From NCBI RefSeq assembly GCF_024699945.1, contig NZ_JAJOMY010000001.1, positions 310,001-374,000 of the forward strand: a stretch of DNA of 64,000 bases, given 5' to 3'. The position numbers were made by a program, and so were the translations under genes. This DNA is from Phenylobacterium sp. J426. Lineage in GTDB: Bacteria > Pseudomonadota > Alphaproteobacteria > Caulobacterales > Caulobacteraceae. The notes under the pieces were generated by a model, which worked only from the letters and a program-made list of their open reading frames with translations, searched no databases and had not been told where the DNA came from. This document shows, one piece after another, positions 12,324-21,602 of the stretch (the stretch's first letter is position 1; each line of letters starts with the position of its first letter).

Positions 12324-14813
12324 ATGTCGCAATCCGCTCACGTGCGGAGTCTGCTCGCTGCGAGCGTCTCCAGTCTGGCCCTCGCCGCAATGGCCGCTCC
12401 GGCCCTGGCGCAGGACGCCGCCCAGGGCGCGCTGCTGGACGAACTGGTCATCACCGCCGAAAAGCGCGAGCAGTCGCTGCAGGACGTGCCGGTCGCTGTC
12501 TCGGCCTTCACCTCGGAGCGTCGCGATGTCGCCGGCATCACCGGCATCCAGGACTTCGTGAACTTCACGCCCGGCATGAACTATTCGGGCACCGACCGCG
12601 TCAGCCTGCGCGGGGCCGGCCGCAACACCTTCTACATCGGCAACGACCCCGGCGTGGCGTCCTACTCGGACGGCTTCTACTCGGCCTCGTCGTCGGAGCT
12701 GTTCAAGACGCCGCTGTTCATCGAGCGGACGGAAATCCTGCGCGGTCCGCAGGGCACGCTGTATGGCCGCAACGCCATCGGCGGCGCCATCAACCAAGTC
12801 TCCAAGCGTCCGAGCCAGGAGTACGGCGGGGAGATCCGCGCGCTGTACGGCAACTACGACCGCTATCGGATCGAGGGCGCGGTCTCCCTGCCGGTCGCTG
12901 AGAACCTGCGCTTCAAGATCGGCGCGAGCCACGACGACCAGAGCAAGGGTTTCATCAAGAACATCGGCACCGCCAACGACGGCGCCACCATCAAGCGCAC
13001 CTACTACGAGTTCATGCTTGAGGCCGAGCCCACCGAGAAGCTGGACATCTTCGTCCGCTACAACCGCTCGGTCTGGGACGACACCATGGGCGTCGGCGAC
13101 CGCCTTGCCAACCTCACCACCCCCTACGACACGACCCGCGTCTTTGGCCCGATCGGCCAGCTGCAGGTGAATCCGCAGTTCGGCTACACGACCCCGAACC
13201 CGGGCGTGCTGGACCCGTACGTCCAGAACACCAACACCGACGGCTACGGCCAACTGCGGGGCAACCACGTCATCACCACCACGGTGACGTACGACCTGGG
13301 TTTCGCCGACCTGAAGTACATCGGCGGCTTCCAGCAGTATAACTACCAGACCGGCGGCGACTACGACGCCACCAGCCGGACCGCCCCGATCGTGGGCATC
13401 CTGGCGGTCCCGTACTTCCCGACGCAGACCACAGACTTCAACGAGCACAAGCGGTACTATTCGAACGAGATCAACCTGACCTCGAACGACGACGGGCCGC
13501 TGCGCTGGATCCTGGGCGTCTACCAGTACCAGGAAGAATATCGTCAGCGGATCCAGCTCGCGAACCCGAACCAGGCGCAGCTGGCTACGCCGCTGACCCT
13601 CGCCGGCACGCCGGCGGCGCCTAACCCGGGCCGCAACTTCGCCGACAGCCAGGCGACGCTCGACTCCAAGGCCTACGCGGTCTTCGGCCAGGCGACCTAC
13701 GAGCTGAGCGACCAGTTCGCGGTGACGGCCGGCCTGCGCTACACCAAGGACGAGAAGAGCGGCACCGAGTTCCAGCGGCTGATCATCCAGTCGCCGAGCA
13801 TCGCCGGCGGCGCGGCCGCGTTCGATGTCTCGACGGACATCGACCCGAACACCCCGGGCGTGCAGAACTTCCGCGCGCTGTCCGACAGCTGGGACGCCGT
13901 CACCGGCGTTCTGAACCTCGACTGGACGCCCGACCGCGACACCTTGGGCTACGCGAAATACAGCCGCGGCTACAAGTCGGGTGGCTTCCTGCTCGGCACC
14001 CTGGCCCCGGACCCGAGGGCCGACCAGGAGCAGGTCGACGCGTTCGAACTCGGCCTGAAGAAGACCTTCGCCGGTCGGCTGCAGGTGAACGCCGCGGCGT
14101 TCTACAACGACTACAAGGGCATGCAGCTCAACCTGTCGCAGCTCAACGCGACCGGCACGGCGGCGGCCAACAACTTCGTCAACGTCGACGCCGAGGCCTA
14201 TGGCCTGGAGCTGGAGGCGATCTGGCGGCCCATTCAGAACCTCGACCTGTCGGCGAGCTACGGCTACCTGCACACGGAGATCACGTCCGGCTGCTGCTTC
14301 TACGATCCGGCAGATCCGGGCGCACGGGACCCGAGCGCCACGCCGTCCGGCGGCGCGGCCAACTCGAACGGGACGGCCCTGGTGTTCCAGACCCTCAAGG
14401 GTTCGCGGATCTACCAGTCGCCGAAGCACAAGTTCGCCGGAAACGCGAACTACACCTTCGACTTCGACGCGGGCAGCCTGATCCTGTCGGGCACCTACAC
14501 CTGGACGGACGAGACCTACTACCAGCCGTTCAAAAGCGAGGCGAACCGGGTCAAGGCCTATGACGTGACCGACTTCCGCATCCTGTGGAACGACGGCGAC
14601 GACCGCTACACCGTGATCGGCTTTGTGAAGAACGCCTTCGACAACCGCGGCTTCACCTCGAACGGCTCGACGACGCCCACCGCGATCTTCGACAGCCCGC
14701 CGAATCTGCAGGTCCCGACGGCCACCAGCCCGCTGGTCCAGACGCGCACGGCCATCACCCGCGGCCTGATCCAGCCCCGCACCTATGGCGTGGAGCTGCA
14801 GTACCGCTTCTAG
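12324..14813 (+). CDS. TonB-dependent outer-membrane receptor
   Basis: An intact receptor of 829 residues. The signal peptide ends near PALAQDA, and the TonB-box-like segment LLDELVITAEKREQSLQDVP matches the neighbouring receptor. Plug motifs include SLRGAGRN and ILRGPQGTLYGRNAIGG, and the barrel ends TYGVELQYRF with a terminal Phe. ATG 12324 follows a GGGAGGAC ribosome-binding site. It is related to the upstream receptor but clearly diverged, and each has its own terminator, so the two are probably separately transcribed. The ligand is not evident. Confidence 0.93.
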   Translation: MSQSAHVRSLLAASVSSLALAAMAAPALAQDAAQGALLDELVITAEKREQSLQDVPVAVSAFTSERRDVAGITGIQDFVNFTPGMNYSGTDRVSLRGAGRNTFYIGNDPGVASYSDGFYSASSSELFKTPLFIERTEILRGPQGTLYGRNAIGGAINQVSKRPSQEYGGEIRALYGNYDRYRIEGAVSLPVAENLRFKIGASHDDQSKGFIKNIGTANDGATIKRTYYEFMLEAEPTEKLDIFVRYNRSVWDDTMGVGDRLANLTTPYDTTRVFGPIGQLQVNPQFGYTTPNPGVLDPYVQNTNTDGYGQLRGNHVITTTVTYDLGFADLKYIGGFQQYNYQTGGDYDATSRTAPIVGILAVPYFPTQTTDFNEHKRYYSNEINLTSNDDGPLRWILGVYQYQEEYRQRIQLANPNQAQLATPLTLAGTPAAPNPGRNFADSQATLDSKAYAVFGQATYELSDQFAVTAGLRYTKDEKSGTEFQRLIIQSPSIAGGAAAFDVSTDIDPNTPGVQNFRALSDSWDAVTGVLNLDWTPDRDTLGYAKYSRGYKSGGFLLGTLAPDPRADQEQVDAFELGLKKTFAGRLQVNAAAFYNDYKGMQLNLSQLNATGTAAANNFVNVDAEAYGLELEAIWRPIQNLDLSASYGYLHTEITSGCCFYDPADPGARDPSATPSGGAANSNGTALVFQTLKGSRIYQSPKHKFAGNANYTFDFDAGSLILSGTYTWTDETYYQPFKSEANRVKAYDVTDFRILWNDGDDRYTVIGFVKNAFDNRGFTSNGSTTPTAIFDSPPNLQVPTATSPLVQTRTAITRGLIQPRTYGVELQYRF

Positions 14814-14848
14814 TTTCTTCGGCGCGTTTCCTCCCATATTGCGCCCTG

Positions 14849-14883
14849 GGCGGCGGACCTCACGGTCCGCCGCCTATTTTTTT
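14849..14883 (+). terminator. Rho-independent terminator after the second TonB receptor
   Basis: A perfect 11-bp stem (GGCGGCGGACC / GGTCCGCCGCC) with loop TCAC is followed by TATTTTTTT. It begins 36 bases after the receptor stop codon. Confidence 0.92.
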
Positions 14884-14992
14884 GATCTCGGGGACGCCGT
14901 GGACAGGCTCCACCGGGAGTTGCGCAATTTAACGTCTGCTCAAGCGCTCCCCACGATAGTGTCGACGCGGTAGTCGCAAAGCATCGGCCTGT

Positions 14993-16091
14993 ATGTCCCT
15001 GCCCGAGTACTTCTTCGAGCGCGTCAGCGCCGACATCCGGCAGCAGTTGGACGGCGTGCAGGCGCTGGCCGACCGCCTCGCCGATCGCAGGCTCGCGCCC
15101 GACGCCCACGCCTGCGTGGATGGCATCGCCGAAGCGACCGCAGGGTTACGTCGGCTGCTGGACGCGGCCTTGGACCTGCGCACCGCCGCCCGCGAGCCCC
15201 CCGCTTGGCCGTGGGCCCCGTGCGGCTGCGCGAACTGGCCGACGCTCTGCAGGAGACCTGGACGAGACGCGCCTCCGACGCGGGCGTCACCCTGCTCGTG
15301 TCGTACGACGGGGATCCCGAAGCCTGCGGGATGGCCGACCGCGGCCGCCTGCTGCAGGTGTTCGACGGCCTGATCGGGGAGGCTGTCGGATCGCGCAGTC
15401 ACGGCGCTGTCGAGGTCGTCCTCCGCGTCTCGTCCAGCGCGGGCGGCCATCGCCTTGAAGGTCGCGTCCGCGGCCTGCGCCGTGACGACTGGGACGGCCG
15501 GGACCTGGAAAGCCGCGTGCGGGCGATCGACGGGCGTGTCGGCCTCGAGGCAGCGATCGCCGCCGTGTTGGCCAGGGCGGTGCTGCACGCGATGGGTGCG
15601 ACGCTGGAACGGGAAAGAGCGGCAGGCGCCTCCGAGACACTGAGCTTCGCGCTCGACCTGCCCCGCGCCCCCGAGGCCGCCGCGCGCCCCGCGCCGCGCC
15701 CCGCCCCGCCCATGTGCTGGTGGTCGACGACAACGCCACGAACCGAATGGTCGCCCAGAGCCTCGTCGAGATGTTCGACTGCACCTCAGAAGCGGCGGAG
15801 GACGGTGCGGAGGCGGTCGATGCTGTGCGGAGCGGCCGCTTCGACCTGGTGCTCATGGATATCAAGATGCCGCGGATGGATGGCGTGGAAGCCACCCGTG
15901 CGATCCGGTCGCTGCCGGCGCCCGCCGGCGCGATCCCGGTCATCGCGCTAACTGCTAACGCCGACCCGGAGGACGCCGCGGGTTACATCGCCGCCGGGAT
16001 GAACGCCGTGGTCGAGAAGCCGATGAAGCCGGAACAGCTGCTGGCGGCCCTACAGGCGGCGCTGGGCGCATCCGTCGAGGACGCCGCCTAA
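14993..16091 (+). CDS. Degenerate histidine-kinase-like / receiver protein (frameshifted here)
   Basis: Read through two missing bases, this is about 366 residues. Residues 1-75 look like a DHp dimerisation domain (FERVSADIRQQLDGVQALAD), but the usual SHEIRxPL histidine position is Ala. Residues 75-230 resemble a HATPase fold (GRLLQVFDGLIGEAV) without a clear N-box Asn or GxGxG lids. Residues 240-365 form an intact receiver: LVVDDNATN, aspartate in VLMDIKMPRMDG, VIALTAN and EKPMKP. The breaks are in the C6 run near 15197-15202 and near 15700-15712. The receiver should still be phosphorylatable by another kinase. No such kinase gene is adjacent. Confidence 0.7.
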
Positions 16092-16129
16092 CAGGAACTC
16101 CCAGCAGGGCCCTGCAGGCGGCGTACGCC

Positions 16130-16864
16130 TCAGACCTGCGCGAGGCCCCCGTCGACGAAGACCTCGCCGCCGGTCATGAAGCTGCTGTCCGACGAGGCTA
16201 GAAACGCCGCCACGGCGCCGGTTTCACTGGGCTCGCCGATGCGGCCGATCGGAGTGGCGGCGCCCAGCGCCTCGAACTCGGCCTCGCCGACGACGTCCAG
16301 CGCAAGATCGGTGCGGGTGGGCCCCGGCGACAGCACATTGACACGTATGCCCGTGCCCTGGAGATCGAGCGCCCAGGTCCGGGCGAAGTTGCGGATCGCC
16401 GCCTTGGTAGCGCTGTAAACGCTGAACTGCGGGGTGCCCATGACCCCCGTGCTCGATCCGGTCAGGATGATGGAGCCGCCCTTGCCCATGAGCGGCAGCG
16501 CCTTCTGCACGGTGAAGAGCAACCCCTTCACATTGACGTCGAAGATCTGGTCGTAGTGGTCGCGCGTGATCTCCCCGAGCGGGGCGAAGGCTCCGGTCCC
16601 CGCGTTGGCGAAGACGATGTCCACCCGGCCGCGTTCGGCCTTCACGGTCGCGTACAGGCGGTCCAGGTCGGCGAGATCCGTGACCGAGCCTTGCACGGCG
16701 CGCGCGTTCGGGCCGAGCTCGGCCAATGCCGCATCGAGCGCGTCCTGCCGCCGGCCGAAGATGTATACGAACGCCCCTTCCTCGACGAACCGCTTGGCGG
16801 CGCCGAGACCGATGCCGCTTCCCCCGCCGGTGATCACCGCGGTCTTGCCGTCCAACCTCTTCAT
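16130..16864 (-). CDS. Short-chain dehydrogenase/reductase
   Basis: A 244-residue classical SDR with the NAD(P) motif TGGGSGIG near residue 14, NAG in VFANAGTG, a catalytic Ser region (LTGSSTG) and the YSATK pair (Tyr-x3-Lys). It ends with GGEVFVDGG. ATG 16864 follows an AAGGAG site, which favours it over an upstream start 14 codons earlier. It is divergent from an HxlR-type regulator, a common arrangement in which the regulator represses the reductase in response to a reactive electrophile or quinone. Substrate not identifiable. Confidence 0.88.
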   Translation of the reverse strand: MKRLDGKTAVITGGGSGIGLGAAKRFVEEGAFVYIFGRRQDALDAALAELGPNARAVQGSVTDLADLDRLYATVKAERGRVDIVFANAGTGAFAPLGEITRDHYDQIFDVNVKGLLFTVQKALPLMGKGGSIILTGSSTGVMGTPQFSVYSATKAAIRNFARTWALDLQGTGIRVNVLSPGPTRTDLALDVVGEAEFEALGAATPIGRIGEPSETGAVAAFLASSDSSFMTGGEVFVDGGLAQV

Positions 16865-16905
16865 GACGTGCTCCTTGGTTGAGGTTGCACTGAGCTGGCG
16901 GCCCA

Positions 16906-16937
16906 CATACCTACCGACAAGTATGCACCTTTTGGTA
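16906..16937. promoter_or_regulatory. Candidate HxlR operator
   Basis: The 85-base divergent gap contains two overlapping inverted repeats: CATAC-N10-GTATG at 16906-16925, and TACC (16912-16915) with GGTA (16934-16937). Such symmetry is expected for a dimeric winged-helix repressor between its own gene and a target. Binding is inferred only. Confidence 0.4.
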
Positions 16938-16949
16938 AGTGCCTAGAAA

Positions 16950-17354
16950 ATGTCGACCGAACCCCCCGCCACGACTTGCGACCCGACGCTGCCCGGCTTC
17001 ACCTGCGGCCTGGACGCGACGCTTCGTGTCATCTCCGGCAAGTGGAAGCCGCTGATCCTCTACTTCCTCGCCCAGGGCGGGCCGACGCGGTACGGCGAGC
17101 TGCGGCGCGCCATCCGGGACGTCAGCGACAAGGTGCTGATCCAGCAGCTCAAAGAGCTGGAGGCGGACGGCCTCGTGAAGCGCACGGACTACAAGGAGGT
17201 CCCGCCGCGGGTGGACTACAGCCTCACCGCGCTGGGCGTGAGCCTGGCCGAGGCGCTGGTCCCGCTCTGCACCTGGGGAACGGAGAACATGGCCGCAGTG
17301 ACGCGCGTCTTCGCCGAGCGCGCGACCTGGAGCCGGAAGGGCGCCACGGCGTAG
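16950..17354 (+). CDS. HxlR-family transcriptional regulator
   Basis: A 134-residue winged-helix protein. The HxlR core is clear: CGLDATLRVISGKWKPLILYFLA, RYGELRRAIRDVSDKVLIQQLKELEADGLVKR, and VDYSLTALG at the wing. Two cysteines (residues 10 and 19) lie before the helix-turn-helix, one at the position often used for thiol-based redox sensing in this family. It is divergent from the SDR gene. Its stop lies three bases from the stop of the convergent DUF6880-like gene. Confidence 0.9.
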   Translation: MSTEPPATTCDPTLPGFTCGLDATLRVISGKWKPLILYFLAQGGPTRYGELRRAIRDVSDKVLIQQLKELEADGLVKRTDYKEVPPRVDYSLTALGVSLAEALVPLCTWGTENMAAVTRVFAERATWSRKGATA

Positions 17355-17357
17355 GCG

Positions 17358-18614
17358 TCAGACGGCCAGGGCCTCGGCGGCCTCCGTCAGGCGATCACAG
17401 GTGGCGAACTCCCGTCGGCGGAAGGCCTCCGCGGCGGCGCGGCGCAACAGGGTGTGGGCGGCGGCGGGATAGCGGACGCGCAGGCGGGCGGCCCAGGCCT
17501 CAGCCTGCTCGGGTGACGGCCGCAGTTCGTCGCCGCGGGCCTCGATCATCCGAACCGCTTCCGGCAGCGCCGGCCAGGCGAGCAGCAGGTCCAGGCCCTG
17601 GACGGCGTCGGGCGTCTGACCCGCGATCTCGAAGATGCGGTGCTCGGCCTCCACGTCGGCGAAATCCGGCAGCCGGGCGGTGAAGGCCTTGGCGCGGGCC
17701 AGCGAGAGCGTCCGCTCGAACGAGGCCCAGCGCGCCTCCTGGGCGGCCTCCGACCGGCCGGCGCGTTCCAGATAGTCGATCCAGACGGTCTCCCAGTCGA
17801 AGTCCGGCTCAGCCCGGCCGCCTCGGCCCTTGCGGAACAGCCCCGGGCGGACGGCGTCCTCCAGAAGCTGGCGCGCCTCCTCCAGACGATCCGCCTCCAG
17901 CATGCGCGCCGCGACCTCCGCGGCCACCGACGGGGTGCGAAGCGCTTCAGCGCTGAACGTGGCGCGGAAGGCGTCGGCGTCACCGGCCGCCTCCGACAGC
18001 CGTCGCAGGATGGCGGCCCAAGCGGGACCCGAGTGTGCGCCGAGGCTGGCCAGGGCGGCGCGGGCAAGGCCGGGGTCGGCATGCTCCAGCGTCGCGGGCG
18101 CCCAGTTCGACCAGAGCCCAGGAGCCTCCGCGATGGCCGCGGCCAGCATGGACCCGGCCTGCGCCGCCTCTCCTCGCGCCAGCAGCCGGCCCGCGTCGGC
18201 GGCCGCCCGCTGGAAGACGGCCGCCACCGCGCCTTCCTTGTCGCGCACGCGCCGCGCCACAGCCGTCGCCAGGCCCAGGAGCCGCAGGATGCGGTCCTGA
18301 GCGGCCGGGAGGTCCAGCGCCGACAGTCGCTCGGCCACCAGGGTGCGAAGGCCGTCGAGGTCGCGGACGAAGGCCGGTCGCTGCCGCCAGGAGACCGACG
18401 AACGGCTAGCCCCGATCAGGGTGAGCCGCCGGTCGATCTCGGCCAGCAGGTGCTCTGCGCCCTGCTCCGCCGCCAATTCCATCCGCAGCCTGCGCTTCAG
18501 GTCGGCTCGGCTCTCCGCCACCTCGGCCAGGATCTCGGCCAGCCGCTCAGGGCCCAGCCGGGCGAGGTTCTCCGGGGTGACGCGTTTCAGGCTGGCGGGC
18601 GTGGGTCGCTTCAT
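17358..18614 (-). CDS. DUF6880-like hypothetical protein
   Basis: A 418-residue helical, Ala/Arg/Glu-rich protein with no signal peptide or membrane segment. It looks like stacked helical repeats: LARLGPERLAEILAEVAESRADLKRR near the start, and paired Ala-rich helices such as LEEARQLLEDAV and RAGRSEAAQEARW in the middle. The general appearance fits the DUF6880 family, whose function is not known to me. I chose ATG 18614, at MKRPTPASLKR, over a start 12 codons earlier that adds a low-complexity leader. Neighbours do not suggest a role. Confidence 0.65.
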   Translation of the reverse strand: MKRPTPASLKRVTPENLARLGPERLAEILAEVAESRADLKRRLRMELAAEQGAEHLLAEIDRRLTLIGASRSSVSWRQRPAFVRDLDGLRTLVAERLSALDLPAAQDRILRLLGLATAVARRVRDKEGAVAAVFQRAAADAGRLLARGEAAQAGSMLAAAIAEAPGLWSNWAPATLEHADPGLARAALASLGAHSGPAWAAILRRLSEAAGDADAFRATFSAEALRTPSVAAEVAARMLEADRLEEARQLLEDAVRPGLFRKGRGGRAEPDFDWETVWIDYLERAGRSEAAQEARWASFERTLSLARAKAFTARLPDFADVEAEHRIFEIAGQTPDAVQGLDLLLAWPALPEAVRMIEARGDELRPSPEQAEAWAARLRVRYPAAAHTLLRRAAAEAFRRREFATCDRLTEAAEALAV

Positions 18615-18773
18615 CGCCGGATCAGCGCGCGGACCATGGCCGGGGTTCATCGGACCAGGGACGGCAAGTCCGGCGCCCTGTATGTTTCAGCTGCAACTTT
18701 ATTGCGGCCCTCGGCCCTATTGCGCCCCGCGCCGCAATGACCTAACCGGCTTGCCTCGTTTTCGGGGGAGATT

Positions 18774-19589
18774 ATGGCCGGCAAGCCCGCGCCCAAGGCT
18801 GGAGGAACGACGCCGTCGCTGGACGAGGTGCGCGCGCGCATCGACGCCATCGACGCCGACCTGCTGCGCCTGCTGGACGAGCGGGCGAGCCTGGCCCGCG
18901 CCGTGGCGGCGGCGAAGGCGGCGGCGGGCGACGCGGGCAAGTTCGGCCTGCGCCCCGGTCGCGAGGCGCAGATCGTCCGCAAGCTGGTCTCCAGCCCCCG
19001 CGCGGCGGCGACGCCCAGCCTGGTGGTGCGGGTGTGGCGCGAGCTGATGGCCGAGAGCCTGGCGCTGCAGGGGCCGTTCCGCCTCAGTGTCTGGGGCGGC
19101 AAGGATCCGGGCCGCACGGCCGAACTGGCCCGCCTGCGGTTTGGCGCGGCGCCGTCGATGCGGCAAGTGGCCAAGGCCGAGGACGCCATCGCCGACGCCC
19201 GGCAGGTGGGCGGCGTCGCCGTGCTGGCGCTGTCCCGCGACAGCCACTGGTGGGGACGGCTGCTGGCCGAGCCGCGCCTGAAGGTGTTCGCCGCCCTCCC
19301 CTGCCTCGCCGCCTGGGGACCGATGGGTGCGCTGGCGGTCGCCGAGGTGGAGGTGGAGCCGACCGGAGACGACGTAACCTTCTGGGTCACCGACGCCGCG
19401 GGATCGGCGGCGGCCATAGAGGAGGCTCTGGGCCGCGACGGCGTGGCCGCCGAGCTGATCGCCGACAGCGGCGGACTGAAGCTGTTCTCGCTCGCCGGCT
19501 TCTATCAGGCGGGTGACGAGCGGCTGGCGCGGGCGCCGGGGCGGCTGAGCGGCGTGATCGGGGCTGCGCCCGGGCCGCTGGACGTGTAA
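18774..19589 (+). CDS. Chorismate mutase (AroQ type) with extra C-terminal domain
   Basis: Residues 15-100 form an AroQ-class chorismate mutase: LDEVRARIDAIDADLLRLLD, ERASLARAVAAAK, and GREAQIVRKLV with the catalytic Arg/Lys positions. This converts chorismate to prephenate. Residues 105-271 form a second domain with no prephenate dehydratase TRF signature; it includes RDSHWWGRLLAEPR and SGGLKLFSLAGFYQ. It may be a remote dehydratase- or ACT-like regulatory fold. hisC starts 12 bases downstream, so the two are cotranscribed. Confidence 0.8.
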   Translation: MAGKPAPKAGGTTPSLDEVRARIDAIDADLLRLLDERASLARAVAAAKAAAGDAGKFGLRPGREAQIVRKLVSSPRAAATPSLVVRVWRELMAESLALQGPFRLSVWGGKDPGRTAELARLRFGAAPSMRQVAKAEDAIADARQVGGVAVLALSRDSHWWGRLLAEPRLKVFAALPCLAAWGPMGALAVAEVEVEPTGDDVTFWVTDAAGSAAAIEEALGRDGVAAELIADSGGLKLFSLAGFYQAGDERLARAPGRLSGVIGAAPGPLDV

Positions 19590-19601
19590 GAGGCGGCCGC
19601 C

Positions 19602-20732
19602 ATGGCCGACTCCATCGATCTCACCAACGACCGTTCCCGCGCCGCTCGTCCCGTGCCGAAGCCCGGGATCATGGACATCCACGCCTATGTGCCCGGCAAG
19701 GCCAAGGCGGACGGCGTCGCAGATCCGATCAAGCTCTCGGCCAACGAGAACATCCTGGGGTCCAGCCCCAAGGCGCGCGAGGCCTATGCCGGCGCGGTCG
19801 ACCATCTGCACATGTACCCGGACAGCCGCACCACCCTGCTGCGGGCGGCGGTGTCGGAGGACTTCGGCCTCGAGCCGGAGCGGCTGATCTTCGGCCAGGG
19901 CTCGGACGAGGTGTTCCAGCTGCTGAACCAGGTGTTCCTGGAGCCGGGCGACAACATCGTGCAGGGCGAATACGGCTTTGCCGCCTATGCGATCGGCGCG
20001 CGGGCGTGCCAGGCCGAGGTGCGGACGGCGAAGGAGCCCAACTACCGCATCGACGTGGACGAGGTGCTGAAGGTCGTGGACGATCGGACGCGGCTGGTGT
20101 TCATCGCCAACCCGGCCAATCCGACCGGCACCTGGATCCCGTTCGCCGAGGTGGTGCGGCTGCACCAGGCGCTGCCGCCCAGCGTGGTGCTGGTGCTGGA
20201 CGGCGCCTATTCCGAGTTCTGCAAGGACCCGACGTTCTCGGACGGGCTGGAGTACGCCCGCACCCAGTCGAACGTGGTGGTGACGCGGACCTTCTCGAAG
20301 CTGCATGGGCTGGCCGCCCTGCGCGTGGGCTGGGGCTATGCGCCCGAGGAGATCGCCGCCGCGGTCGACCGGATCCGCCTGCCGTTCAACATCTCGATCC
20401 CGGGGCAGCTGGCCGCCATCGCCGGCCTGCGCGACGTCGACTTCCAGGAGCGGTCCATCGCCCACGTGGAGCAGTGGCGGCCGTGGCTGGCGCAGCAGCT
20501 GGGCGGACTTGGGCTCGAGGTGGTGCTGCCGTCGGCGGCCAACTTCCTGCTGGTGGGCTTCCCGAAAACGCCCGGAAAGACCGCGAAGGACGCCGAGGCG
20601 TTCCTGGCCTCGAAGGGCCTGCTGGTGCGCGGCGTCGGCAACTATGGCCTGCCCGACCATGTGCGGATCACCATCGGCCTGGAAGAGCACAACCGCGCCG
20701 TGGCCGAAGCCTTGGCGGAGTTCCTGGCCTAG
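19602..20732 (+). CDS. hisC: Histidinol-phosphate / aromatic aminotransferase
   Basis: A 376-residue class-I PLP aminotransferase. It shows the N-terminal KPGIMDIHAYVPGKAKADG, IKLSANENILGSSP, FGQGSDEVFQLL, FIANPANPTGTW, the PLP lysine in TRTFSKLHGLAALRVGWGYA, and an ending RITIGLEEHN. HisC-family enzymes also transaminate prephenate or phenylpyruvate. Its position right after chorismate mutase and facing a TyrA-type gene suggests an aromatic role, possibly shared with histidine synthesis. The stop is directly followed by the stop of the convergent dehydrogenase. Confidence 0.9.
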   Translation: MADSIDLTNDRSRAARPVPKPGIMDIHAYVPGKAKADGVADPIKLSANENILGSSPKAREAYAGAVDHLHMYPDSRTTLLRAAVSEDFGLEPERLIFGQGSDEVFQLLNQVFLEPGDNIVQGEYGFAAYAIGARACQAEVRTAKEPNYRIDVDEVLKVVDDRTRLVFIANPANPTGTWIPFAEVVRLHQALPPSVVLVLDGAYSEFCKDPTFSDGLEYARTQSNVVVTRTFSKLHGLAALRVGWGYAPEEIAAAVDRIRLPFNISIPGQLAAIAGLRDVDFQERSIAHVEQWRPWLAQQLGGLGLEVVLPSAANFLLVGFPKTPGKTAKDAEAFLASKGLLVRGVGNYGLPDHVRITIGLEEHNRAVAEALAEFLA

Positions 20733-21491
20733 CTAGGACGGCCGCTTCGCCGCCACCTGGTCCAGCAGGCTGCGGGCCTGGTCCACGAAGGCCTCCACCA
20801 CCTTGGGGGCGTAGGGGTTCTGGGTCTGGATGGCGGTGAACAGCTCGAAGGTGTCGGCGCCGATCAGGCCGCAGAGCTCCAGCAGGTGCTGGTAGGACTG
20901 GGTGGCCAGCCGCTCGTCCGGGATGCCCAGGTTGACCAGCGAGCGGCCGATCAGGTGCGTCAGGGCCTGGACGTAGGCCATCTCCTCGTCGTGCTCCTCG
21001 GGCGTCGTGACCGTCACGGCGAGGCCCAGCTCGCGGCCCAGGGCGGCGACGCGCTCGTGCCGGTCGCCGCGCACCGGGCAGACCACGAACCTGAGCCCCG
21101 GCAGGCCGTCGCGGGCCACCGACTGCGGGCCGAACAGCGGGTGGGTGGCGACGATGTCCACGTGGGCGGGCAGCAGCTCGACCATCCACTGGGCGGGCAG
21201 CATCTTCACCGAGCCGACGTCGACCACGAGGGCGCCCGGCTTCAGGTGCGGGGCGATGGCGGCGAAGACCTGGCGCATGGCGGCGACGGGCACGGCGACC
21301 ACCACGACATCGCGGGCGGCGGCGGCCTCCAGCGCGCCGAAGCCGACGCCCAGCGCACGCGCCTGCTCGGCCGCGTCGGGCGCCGGGTCGGCGACCAGCA
21401 CGTCGAAGCGGTCCTTCAGTATGCCGGCGGCCAGCCGGCCGAACTGGCCGAAGCCGATGAGGCCGAGGGTCTTGCTGGCCGGTGTGGTCAT
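20733..21491 (-). CDS. Prephenate/arogenate dehydrogenase family protein
   Basis: A 252-residue TyrA-family NAD(P)-dependent dehydrogenase of tyrosine synthesis. It has the Rossmann motif LGLIGFGQFGRLAAG, VVDVGSVKMLPAQWM, the catalytic-site THPLFGPQS, and HDEEMAYVQALTHLIGRSL. ATG 21491 (MTTPASKTLGLIG) is preferred since the upstream 22 codons add nothing recognisable. It converges exactly with hisC, so the phenylalanine/tyrosine genes form a face-to-face block. Confidence 0.88.
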   Translation of the reverse strand: MTTPASKTLGLIGFGQFGRLAAGILKDRFDVLVADPAPDAAEQARALGVGFGALEAAAARDVVVVAVPVAAMRQVFAAIAPHLKPGALVVDVGSVKMLPAQWMVELLPAHVDIVATHPLFGPQSVARDGLPGLRFVVCPVRGDRHERVAALGRELGLAVTVTTPEEHDEEMAYVQALTHLIGRSLVNLGIPDERLATQSYQHLLELCGLIGADTFELFTAIQTQNPYAPKVVEAFVDQARSLLDQVAAKRPS

Positions 21492-21602
21492 GGCGGGCTC
21501 GATAGCGGGGGTTGGCCCGCACCGCAAACCGGACACGATCCGGAAATAGCGTTGCAACGCGGGCGCCGCTCAGTGCGGGCGACAACGAACGGAGCTCTCC
21601 GA

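Noticed and set aside
12219..14837. Long open frame opposite the second TonB receptor
   Set aside because: Same reason: antisense shadow with low-complexity Val/Arg/Gly composition and no ribosome-binding site, while the sense strand encodes an intact receptor.
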